Assembly (NCBI GenBank): GCA_902520195.1
Contig: CABYND010000018.1
Coordinates: forward strand, 1-35,233
DNA: 35,233 nt
Direction: 5' to 3'
Source of the DNA: Halieaceae bacterium
GTDB taxonomy: Bacteria > Pseudomonadota > Gammaproteobacteria > Pseudomonadales > Halieaceae
Shown: piece by piece, positions 18,245-25,196 of the stretch
Layout: every line of letters starts with the position of its first letter
How positions within the stretch are numbered: position 1 is the stretch's first letter
Notes under the pieces: generated by a model
Database searches by the model: none
What the model was told of the DNA's origin: nothing
The model's input: the letters and a program-made list of their open reading frames with translations, nothing else
Made by a program: the position numbers and the translations under genes

Positions 18245-19680
18245 CTGGCCTTGATGTCGGCCAAGTAGCGATTGACCTCGCGCCTTACCAAAGGCGCGAA
18301 CAGGTACAGCATGAACACGTTAGGCAGCGCAATGAGGAAGGTCATCGCGTCCGAGAAGTCCAGCACCGCGCGCAGCTCCAGCATGCACCCCAGGGCAATA
18401 AAGGTGCAAAAGATCATCTGGAAGACAATACTCTTCACTTTCCCCTCACCCAGCAGATAGGTCCAGCCCTTGAGGCCGTAGTAGGACCAAGCCAGTGCAC
18501 TCGAGAAGGCAAATAAAAGTGCTGCCACCGCAATCACGTAAGGCGCCCAGGAAAAGTGCCAGGCAAAGGCCGCCGAGGTGAGCTCAATCCCCGCGAGGCC
18601 CGACCCCATCAGTCCCTGGGGGATAGCTGTCGTAAGCACCACCAGTGAACTGAGTGAACACACGACCACGGTATCGATGAAGGGCTCCAATAACGCCGTG
18701 ATGCCCTCGGAGGCAGGTCTTTCGGTTTTAACCGCGGAGTGCGCGATAGAGGCTGAACCAATACCCGCCTCGTTGGAAAATAGCGCTCGTTGGAAGCCGA
18801 TCACCATGGCACCCAAAATGCCACCGGATGCCGCCTGCCCGGTAAAGGCCTCCGAGACCACCAGAGCCAGCGCCGCAGGCAGGTGCTCTGCGCTGAGGCT
18901 AATCACCACCACCGCGGCGATCACGTAGATGAGCCCCATCACCGGCACCAGCACCGCCGCGACCCTTGCGATCGAGCGAATACCGCCAATGATCACAGCG
19001 GCAATTACCGCAGCGAGCGCCAGCCCGAACAGCCAACCCCTCTCAGCAAAAAAAGAGGTCTCGCCGCCGGTAATCACTACGAACTGGGCGAAGGCCTGAT
19101 TGGACTGAAACATATTGCCGATGCCCAGACAGCCAATGACCAGCGCCAGCGCGTAGAAACTGCCAACGCCCTTGCCGATACCCTGCCAGCCCCGCTCTCG
19201 AAAGTAGGCCTCCATGTAGAACATGGGGCCACCGGATACCGAACCGTCGGCGTTGTAGCGCCGATACTTAACGCCCAGCGTGCACTCCACCAGCTTGGTC
19301 GACATAGATAACAGCCCGGCGATAAAAAGCCAAAAGGCCGCACCCGGGCCGCCGAGGGAAATCGCCACCGCCACGCCGCCAATGTTGCCGACGCCGACCG
19401 TGCCGGACACCGCCGTGGCAACGGCCTTGAAATGACTGATCTCACCGCGGGCATCAGGATCAGCAAAATCGCCGCGGACATGTCGGATCGCAAGCCCCAG
19501 CGCCCGCACATTGATTAGCCGCAGGTAAAACGTAAAAAACAGGCCGGCCACCGCCGTCCACATCACGATGAGCGGCACGTCGGTACCGGCAATGGGCACC
19601 GTGTAGAAAACGATAGAAGACAGCGCTTCTGCGATGGGGCCGAGGTGCGCCTCCACCCACTGGTCAGGAGACTGGCTCAC
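18241..19680 (-). CDS. Sodium:alanine/glycine symporter, AGCS family
   Basis: Inner-membrane sodium-coupled amino acid symporter of the AGCS (AlsT/DagA) family. With the GTG start at 19680 the protein has 479 residues and about ten to eleven membrane segments. Family signatures are GTVGVGNIGGVAVAISLGGPG, GGPMFYMEAYF, GCLGIGNMFQSNQ and FSNEAGIGSASIAHSA. A longer frame to 19863 exists, but it would read through the end of the desaturase gene and adds an Arg/Pro-rich leader with no family resemblance. The GTG overlaps the desaturase stop (GTGA), a clear translational coupling that fixes this start. Alanine or glycine is the usual substrate; the exact amino acid is not shown. Confidence 0.92.
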   Translation of the reverse strand: MSQSPDQWVEAHLGPIAEALSSIVFYTVPIAGTDVPLIVMWTAVAGLFFTFYLRLINVRALGLAIRHVRGDFADPDARGEISHFKAVATAVSGTVGVGNIGGVAVAISLGGPGAAFWLFIAGLLSMSTKLVECTLGVKYRRYNADGSVSGGPMFYMEAYFRERGWQGIGKGVGSFYALALVIGCLGIGNMFQSNQAFAQFVVITGGETSFFAERGWLFGLALAAVIAAVIIGGIRSIARVAAVLVPVMGLIYVIAAVVVISLSAEHLPAALALVVSEAFTGQAASGGILGAMVIGFQRALFSNEAGIGSASIAHSAVKTERPASEGITALLEPFIDTVVVCSLSSLVVLTTAIPQGLMGSGLAGIELTSAAFAWHFSWAPYVIAVAALLFAFSSALAWSYYGLKGWTYLLGEGKVKSIVFQMIFCTFIALGCMLELRAVLDFSDAMTFLIALPNVFMLYLFAPLVRREVNRYLADIKAS

Positions 19681-20588
19681 CCCCACTGCACCGTGTGGCG
19701 CAATACCTGTTGGTAACCGTTGAAGCTGGGCACCTCGTCGAGCAGACCTTTTTCCTCTAGCAAGGCGCGGAAGGCGGGCAAGCGGTAGCAGGGCACACCG
19801 GGGAGCAAGTGATGCTCTAGGTGGTAGTTGACGAAGTGCGGGGCCATGAGAAAGCGCTGCCACACCGGTGCTTCAACCGTGCGGGTGTTAAAGCGGGGAT
19901 CGGGGTTATCGGCATCGGGCACTGCCGCATGCTCCGCGATCTGTCGCAGTCGCGCTACCAGCATGTAGGACGTCATCAAGCTCGCAAACCAGAGCCACCA
20001 GGTCCAGCCAATGCCCAGCAGCATCAAGATGGCGGCGAGCGCCGCCTGCACTGATAGTTGCTTGAGCAATAAAGAGTTGCCATCGGAACTGCGACCACCA
20101 AAGTGGACCAAGCCGCCGCGCAGGATGCCGGCAATTAATTTAAAGCCAGTCTGTCCAGTCAGATCCCGCACCACCTTGCGCCGAAAGCTTGTGCCGTCGA
20201 CCGGATAGGCCCGGTAATTGGGCAGATCAGGATCATTAGGCGTTCCGGCCAGCCGATGGTGATCGAGATGCCCTGTGGCATAGGCAGTCAGATCATTGAG
20301 CGTTGGCAGGGCACACAGCCACTGCCCTACTCGCTGATTCAGCACGCGATTGGCGAACAGGGTGTGGTGACCCGCCTCATGCATGAGCACGGACAAACCC
20401 AGTTGGCGCCCTGCCAGCAGAGCCCAAACCAACACAATTGTGACCGGTTGCGGAAACGCGCCTGCCAGCCACAATAGTGACAGCGTCAGCGCCCAGGTCG
20501 AGAGCACCAGCCACCAGGCCCAGAGATCGCTGCGGCTCAGCACCTGCATGCGCTCAGCAGGGGTCAGGTAATCGTTGATCTTCAGCAT
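19677..20588 (-). CDS. Membrane fatty acid desaturase family protein
   Basis: Integral membrane di-iron desaturase of the fatty acid desaturase superfamily, 303 residues from the ATG at 20588. All three histidine boxes are present: HEAGHH at 70-75, HLDHH at 107-111 and HLEHH at 256-260. Hydrophobic segments occur around 24-45, 50-68 and 175-200, as expected for a four-helix desaturase. The start was moved from a TTG at 20609 to the internal ATG because GAGGTGG lies directly before it. It is coupled to the downstream AGCS symporter gene through a GTGA overlap. The family also includes carotenoid hydroxylases and ketolases and alkane-like hydroxylases, so lipid desaturation is the default guess, not proven. 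Confidence 0.85.
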   Translation of the reverse strand: MLKINDYLTPAERMQVLSRSDLWAWWLVLSTWALTLSLLWLAGAFPQPVTIVLVWALLAGRQLGLSVLMHEAGHHTLFANRVLNQRVGQWLCALPTLNDLTAYATGHLDHHRLAGTPNDPDLPNYRAYPVDGTSFRRKVVRDLTGQTGFKLIAGILRGGLVHFGGRSSDGNSLLLKQLSVQAALAAILMLLGIGWTWWLWFASLMTSYMLVARLRQIAEHAAVPDADNPDPRFNTRTVEAPVWQRFLMAPHFVNYHLEHHLLPGVPCYRLPAFRALLEEKGLLDEVPSFNGYQQVLRHTVQWG

Positions 20589-20659
20589 GCCCACCTCTTC
20601 ATGCGCCAATTATCAGTGATTTAAGCGACACCGCAAACGGGTCAGTTCCCTGGCTACTT

Positions 20660-20697
20660 AGGGCTTGCCCGGGCATCAGTTCAGGGCTTTTCCGGGC
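20660..20697. repeat. Imperfect 15-bp direct repeat upstream of the desaturase
   Basis: Two copies, AGGGCTTGCCCGGGC (20660-20674) and AGGGCTTTTCCGGGC (20683-20697), differ at two positions and are 23 bp apart start to start, about two helical turns. They lie in the 163 bp between the desaturase start and the 3' end of the SLC13 gene, where the desaturase promoter should be. Paired sites on one face of the helix could be an operator, but this is inference. Confidence 0.4.
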
Positions 20698-20751
20698 GCC
20701 AATGGTGACAGAAAGGTGGAGAGGTCCCGACGGTTCTGGCAAGCCAGCGCA

Positions 20752-22473
20752 TCAGAAGGGAAATACCCGAGGCAACAGCGCCAACACTACAAGCGAGTAG
20801 GACAATGACACCAGCCAACCAAAGCGCAAGTAGTCTGCGCGGGTGTAGCCGCCGAGGTTCTGCACCATCAGGTTGGTGGTGTAACCATATGGCGTAAGAA
20901 ATGACGCGCTGCCACCGAGTGCCACCGCCATCACAAAGGCCATGGGATCGAGCCCGGCCGTGACTGCCAGCGTATAGCCCAGAGGGAACATCAGCGCCGC
21001 AGCGGCGTTATTGGTAATCAGCTCAGTCATCGCGAGCGTCAGGACATAGACTAATATCAACATGGCCAAAGGTGGCATGCTGCCGATCAAGGGCCCGAGC
21101 CAGGTCATCGCATGCCCCATCAGCCCGGAATCCATCACCGCCTGACTGATGGCCAGCGCAGACGACACAATCAGCCACATCTCAAAGGGGAACCGACGTC
21201 GCAACTCAGCGGTACTGAACAGCTTCATCGCCAGCATCAGTAGCAGCAAAAACATGAGGCCGGTCGCGAGCGGTACCCAGCCCATGACCGAGGCAGTCAC
21301 GGCGGTAAACATGCCCGCGGCGACCGTCAGACTCTTGCCGCTAGAGAGGCTGTGACTGGCGACACTGCTGTCGATCACCAGAAAATTGCGGCTCAGGTTG
21401 CTGCGCTTCTGAAAGTCGGGCCCCACGGCAAGCATTAGGGAATCACCGCCGCGGAGCACAATGTTACCCAACGGCCCCGACAGGCGCTCACCATCCCGAT
21501 GCACGCCCACCACCGCCGCATCGAAGCGGGAGCGAAACTCGCTTTCTTTAATCGAGCGCCCGATCACCGCCGAGCCCGCCAACAGTACGGCCTCGGTTAG
21601 GTTGGTGCCGAGCAGTCCCTCATCGATGGCAAAAGAGCGCAGCCCATGAAAGCGCTCCAGAATACCCACCTTGGACACATCGCCCGAGAAAATCAGCCGG
21701 TCACCCGCCTCGAGCACCTCATCGGGTGACACCGGGGTGAGCAGCCGCCCATGACGCGCAATCTCTACCAAAAACAATTCGCCCAGGTCACGAAGCCCGT
21801 TGTCTTTGACCGATTTACCGATCATGCGGGAATCATCCGCAACTACCATTTCCACCAGAAACTCGTTGACCGGTGCACCATCCCTGTCTGCCTTAGGCAA
21901 CACTCTGGCCATCACCAGCATCGCAACCAATCCCGCCAGCGCCGCCGGCAGGGCAACCGGTAAAAACGCGAAGAAAGGAATGCCCTCCCCCGTCACGTCC
22001 TCGAGAAAACTGCTCACGATTAAGTTGGTGGATGTGCCAATCAGCGTCAGCGTGCCACCCATGATGGCGGCGTAGGAAATCGGCAGCAGAATTTGGCTGG
22101 CGGCGTGATGGGGGTTCTTGCGCAGCGTGCCGGCGAGCGTCGCGACCACCGCCGTGTTGTTCATAAAAGCCGAGAACAGCATGGTCATACCGGAGAGGCT
22201 GAGCAGGGTGCGAGGGAGTGAGCCTTTTACCACGCGGTTGGAAATAGCCAGCAGCCACGGCAGGCGCTCCAGCCCAACCGACACCATCAGCAAGAGCAAT
22301 AGCGTCACCAGCCCTTCGTTGGTGGCTTTGCGCATCACCGCCTGCATATCGATCGTCCCCACCAACACACAGGCAGCCATCGCCGCCGTGAACAAAAGCG
22401 CGGGAGATAGACGGCTGAAGATCAAAGCCATGATCAGGGCCGCCACAATCAGAGCAATCAGCGATGACTCCAT
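20752..22473 (-). CDS. SLC13/DASS-type anion permease with two TrkA-C (RCK_C) domains
   Basis: Inner-membrane permease of the divalent anion:sodium symporter/CitT superfamily. Two membrane halves flank a cytoplasmic insert of about 180 residues. The first half has NNTAVVATLAG and the hairpin motif GTLTLIGTSTNLIVSS. The insert contains two TrkA-C-like repeats (FLVEMVVADDSRMIGKSVKD, LTEAVLLAGSAVIGRSIKES). The second half has ELITNNAAAALMFPLG and the closing SFLTPYGYTTNLMV. From the ATG at 22473 it has 573 residues; the longer GTG start at 22527 has no ribosome binding site. This arrangement resembles the YfbS/SAC1-like group rather than simple dicarboxylate carriers; sulfate, dicarboxylates or other anions are possible. 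Confidence 0.88.
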   Translation of the reverse strand: MESSLIALIVAALIMALIFSRLSPALLFTAAMAACVLVGTIDMQAVMRKATNEGLVTLLLLLMVSVGLERLPWLLAISNRVVKGSLPRTLLSLSGMTMLFSAFMNNTAVVATLAGTLRKNPHHAASQILLPISYAAIMGGTLTLIGTSTNLIVSSFLEDVTGEGIPFFAFLPVALPAALAGLVAMLVMARVLPKADRDGAPVNEFLVEMVVADDSRMIGKSVKDNGLRDLGELFLVEIARHGRLLTPVSPDEVLEAGDRLIFSGDVSKVGILERFHGLRSFAIDEGLLGTNLTEAVLLAGSAVIGRSIKESEFRSRFDAAVVGVHRDGERLSGPLGNIVLRGGDSLMLAVGPDFQKRSNLSRNFLVIDSSVASHSLSSGKSLTVAAGMFTAVTASVMGWVPLATGLMFLLLLMLAMKLFSTAELRRRFPFEMWLIVSSALAISQAVMDSGLMGHAMTWLGPLIGSMPPLAMLILVYVLTLAMTELITNNAAAALMFPLGYTLAVTAGLDPMAFVMAVALGGSASFLTPYGYTTNLMVQNLGGYTRADYLRFGWLVSLSYSLVVLALLPRVFPF

Positions 22474-22652
22474 GGATTTCGTCGCCTGCGGATCCGGGAA
22501 ACAGAATACGCGCTCTTTAGGTGACACAAAAAGCCCGAAATCTGGTCATCCTGCCGCTTCATCGCTACCCTCTGACGCTATGATTGACCGGCTATTCAAA
22601 GCTCGCTTAGGGTGACGAAAGCCTCATTCAATATAACCAGCAGGAGCAGACG

Positions 22653-23030
22653 ATGATCGCCTACACCACACTCGGCGTGAGTGACTTTGACGCCGCAAAG
22701 ACTTTTTACAGCAACCTTCTGGGCGTTATTGGCGCAGAGTACGTTCTCGGGAACGAACGCATTGCACTTTACGGCTATAACGTTAGTCAGCCGATGTTGA
22801 GCATCTGCATCCCTTACGACGAGGGTGAGCCCAGCGCGGGTAACGGCACTATGGTGGCGATTCGCGCCGGCGGACCCGAGGACTGCGACGCGCTTTATGC
22901 AAAAGCGATCGAACTGGGCGCCACCTGTGACGGCCCGCCCGGCGAGCGCATGCCGGGCCTCTTCTATGGCGCCTATGTCCGCGATCCAGATGGCAACAAG
23001 CTGTGTTTCTGTCAGATAGGCCCTAGCTGA
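22653..23030 (+). CDS. VOC-family (glyoxalase/bleomycin resistance-like) protein
   Basis: Single-domain vicinal oxygen chelate protein of 125 residues. It opens with IAYTTLGVSDFDAAKTFYSN, the usual first beta-alpha unit, and ends with YGAYVRDPDGNKLCFCQ, where the second unit holds the typical RDPDGN turn. The ribosome binding site CAGGAGC lies seven bases before the ATG. Members range from glyoxalase I and dioxygenases to antibiotic-binding proteins, and this short form is common and generally unassigned. It precedes the truncated DUF481 gene. Confidence 0.85.
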   Translation: MIAYTTLGVSDFDAAKTFYSNLLGVIGAEYVLGNERIALYGYNVSQPMLSICIPYDEGEPSAGNGTMVAIRAGGPEDCDALYAKAIELGATCDGPPGERMPGLFYGAYVRDPDGNKLCFCQIGPS

Positions 23031-23090
23031 GACTCAAAGACTGGCTTACACTTTTTAGAGAAAAAACAGACTGCATTGAAGCACTACCTC

Positions 23091-23228
23091 ATGCGTCGTT
23101 ATCGATTGATCCATCAGATTGGCCTACTATGCGCGCTTCCGCTGTGCGCCGCCCAGAGCTGGGGGCACGCCAAAACCGACCTGATCACCTTGGCAAATGG
23201 CGACCAGATCACCGGGGCTCTGATAAGC
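23091..23228 (+). pseudogene. Truncated DUF481-type gene: signal peptide and first domain residues only
   Basis: The ATG at 23091 opens a signal peptide (IHQIGLLCALPLCAAQS) followed by HAKTDLITLANGDQITGALI. This is the characteristic N-terminus of DUF481 outer-membrane-type proteins (usual form: K-T/D-x-V-x-L-x-N-G-D-x-I-T-G). The match stops at about codon 46, exactly where the convergent aroG gene ends. Beyond 23228 the frame runs on to 23387, but only as antisense of aroG, giving unrelated sequence. The rest of the protein (normally over 200 residues) is absent, so this looks like a deletion that joined the gene's 5' end to the aroG stop. The upstream ribosome binding site is weak. Confidence 0.7.
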
Positions 23229-24290
23229 TCACGCTGCTTTTCTCCGCTGCTGTACCGCCTTGGCGAGGGCATGCAAGGTGGAAACCGTCTGCGCCCAGTC
23301 CATGCACGGGTCGGTAATACTTTGACCGTAGACCAGATTGTTCTTGTCAACCACGTCTTGCCGACCTGCCTCGATGAAGCTCTCTAACATCAAACCGATA
23401 ATCCGGCGATCACCGCGGGCTACCTGAGTGGCGATATCCTCGGCTACCGAAACCTGCCGCGCCGGCTGCTTACGGCTGTTAGCGTGGCTGGCGTCGATCA
23501 TCACGCTCTCGGCTAGCTTGGCCTTGGCGAGCATCGCACAAGCATCGTCCACCGAAAACATGTCGTAGTTGGGTTGGGGTCCACCGCGCAGAATGAGATG
23601 GCAATAAGGGTTACCGGCCGTCTCGAAAATGGCGGACTGACCGCCTTTGGTGACCGACAAAAAATGATGTGAGTGCTGCGCCGCACCGATTGCATCAACC
23701 GCAATCTGCACATTCCCGCCCGTGCCGTTTTTAAAACCCACCGGGCAAGAGAGGCCGCTCGCCAGCTCGCGATGGCTCTGGCTCTCGGTCGTGCGGGCGC
23801 CGATGGCGCCCCAGCTGACCAGATCGGCGATGTACTGGGGTGAGATGAGATCCAGATACTCGGTGGCGGTGGGGAGGCCCGCGCCATTGATGTCCAGCAG
23901 CAACTGGCGCGCGCGAAGCAGGCCCTCGTTGACATCAAAGGAGTTGTCGAGGTGAGGGTCATTGATGAGCCCTTTCCAGCCGACCGTAGTACGGGGTTTT
24001 TCAAAATACACCCGCATCACCACAAAGATGTCTTCTGCAACTTCATCTGCCAGCGTTTTCAGTCGCGCGGCATAGTCCATCGCAGCGTCCGGGTCATGGA
24101 TCGAACACGGTCCCACCACGACCACCAGTCGGTCGTCGGTTTGCTCCAGAATCGACTGAATGACCATGCGAGACGCATTCACATGCTCAGCCAAGGGCCC
24201 TTCCGCCGGCAGCTCTGCAATGAGCGCCTCAGGCACTACCAGCTCGCGCAGATTCTGGATGCGAAGATCATCAGTGTTGGTGGACATCAT
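23229..24290 (-). CDS. aroG: 3-deoxy-7-phosphoheptulonate synthase (class I DAHP synthase)
   Basis: First enzyme of the shikimate pathway: condenses phosphoenolpyruvate and erythrose 4-phosphate to DAHP in the cytoplasm. The 353 residues match the AroF/G/H family (about 350). Visible motifs are VVVVGPCSIHDP, the MRVYFEKPRTTVGWKG block, GARTTESQSHRELASGLS and the metal-site segment MIDASHANSRKQ. The C-terminus (YGQSITDPCMDW through QQRRK) aligns to the end of the family, so the gene is intact despite abutting the DUF481 remnant. The feedback-controlled isozyme (Phe, Tyr or Trp) cannot be told by eye. The symbol aroG is used for the family. Confidence 0.93.
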   Translation of the reverse strand: MMSTNTDDLRIQNLRELVVPEALIAELPAEGPLAEHVNASRMVIQSILEQTDDRLVVVVGPCSIHDPDAAMDYAARLKTLADEVAEDIFVVMRVYFEKPRTTVGWKGLINDPHLDNSFDVNEGLLRARQLLLDINGAGLPTATEYLDLISPQYIADLVSWGAIGARTTESQSHRELASGLSCPVGFKNGTGGNVQIAVDAIGAAQHSHHFLSVTKGGQSAIFETAGNPYCHLILRGGPQPNYDMFSVDDACAMLAKAKLAESVMIDASHANSRKQPARQVSVAEDIATQVARGDRRIIGLMLESFIEAGRQDVVDKNNLVYGQSITDPCMDWAQTVSTLHALAKAVQQRRKAA

Positions 24291-24345
24291 CTTCTACCGC
24301 TTTTACCCATGAAATTGAGCGCCGAAGGATACCACCGCCCGCGCA

Positions 24346-24876
24346 TCAATCCGTGGCCAAGTATTCACCTTCTGCAATGAGCTCATCGACCAACTGTCCA
24401 ATGGTGTTGGGCGTGACCAAATGGGCGGCATACCAGGTATGCAGGCACCGAATGCGAGTCGGCTCACTGATGCCACCAATCCCCCGCTCATCGAGCGCCG
24501 CTTGCATCCCTTTCTCACTCAGCAGCTGTCGCTCAGCATCGGACAAGAAACGTAACCGCTCCTCACGGTGACGAGCATGATCATTGTGCATGGCCTTCTG
24601 CAGTGTTGTTGAGGCATCCACACGATCCTGCAATCGCGCGATACAACCGGCCGCTTCGAGTCGATCGATCCGCAGGCACAACTCCGCGCCTACCAACCAA
24701 TACAACGTGGGAAAAGGTTTTTCGTCGACGACCGAGGCCACACGAATGACCAGCGGCTCCCCGTGCGTATCCGCCACTGGGATCGCGCGCAAACCCCGGG
24801 GCTCTCGCCCGAGCAACACGGCAACGCGGGCGCGCTGATCAGCGGTGAGAGGCGTGTCGTGGTAATCGGACTGCAT
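24346..24876 (-). CDS. DUF501 domain-containing protein
   Basis: Protein of unknown function with a DUF501 domain, 176 residues from the ATG at 24876. Family features: LLGREPRGLRAIPVADTHG near the N-terminus, then the conserved PFPTLYWLVGAELCLRIDRL segment and the NDHARHREER basic-acidic helix. It ends in a helical region (WYAAHLVTPNTIGQLVDELI). No signal peptide or membrane segment is seen. A longer frame reaches 25065, but this would run antisense through the cobalamin riboswitch and is not supported. It lies 55 bp upstream of aroG on the same strand and may be cotranscribed with it. DUF501 genes in actinobacteria sit near enolase and exopolyphosphatase genes; that context is absent here. 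Confidence 0.82.
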   Translation of the reverse strand: MQSDYHDTPLTADQRARVAVLLGREPRGLRAIPVADTHGEPLVIRVASVVDEKPFPTLYWLVGAELCLRIDRLEAAGCIARLQDRVDASTTLQKAMHNDHARHREERLRFLSDAERQLLSEKGMQAALDERGIGGISEPTRIRCLHTWYAAHLVTPNTIGQLVDELIAEGEYLATD

Positions 24877-24937
24877 GGCCAAATGGTAACACCGGCGTCG
24901 ATTGACCCCGATGTCGAGTGGGAGTAAGGTTCCGCGC

Positions 24938-25059
24938 ATCAGGTGCCTGCCGGTCTCACGATCTGGGCAGGTTAAAAGGGAAGTCCGGTGAGCTTTGGCA
25001 AGTCCGGCGCTGCCCCCGCAACGGTCATCACTGAGGTGAGAGCCCGATACCTGCCTGAT
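24938..25059 (+). promoter_or_regulatory. Cobalamin (B12) riboswitch
   Basis: Adenosylcobalamin-type aptamer. The sequence runs ATCAGG as a closing strand, then the conserved GGTTAAAAGGGAAGTCCGGTG, the core GCTGCCCCCGCAACGGT, and the B12-box segment GAGCCCGATACCTGCC, closing with CCTGAT. About 137 bases separate the aptamer from the btuB ATG, room for an expression platform that blocks the ribosome binding site or terminates transcription when B12 is plentiful. It should repress the btuB-cobO-membrane protein operon. Confidence 0.95.
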
Positions 25060-25196
25060 CAACACCCATCATGTGGAGCGGAGGGCTTCCACAGGATGCG
25101 CTCGATGCCCGTGGCGGAACCTGCCATGCCGTGTCATGCATCCCCTGCCCTCGCCCCGAACGCCGCATAGTCGGCAGCAGAACTACGAGGGAAGGG

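Noticed and set aside
19681-19863. Extended N-terminus of the AGCS symporter
   Set aside because: It is out-of-frame desaturase sequence, Arg- and Pro-rich with no transporter similarity. The GTGA overlap fixes the start at 19680.
24877-25065. Longer DUF501 frame running upstream
   Set aside because: It passes antisense through the cobalamin riboswitch and lies outside the DUF501 homology.
25071-25196. Longer btuB frame starting at 25071
   Set aside because: It begins just after the aptamer inside the expression platform, with no ribosome binding site. The ATG at 25197 has a strong one.
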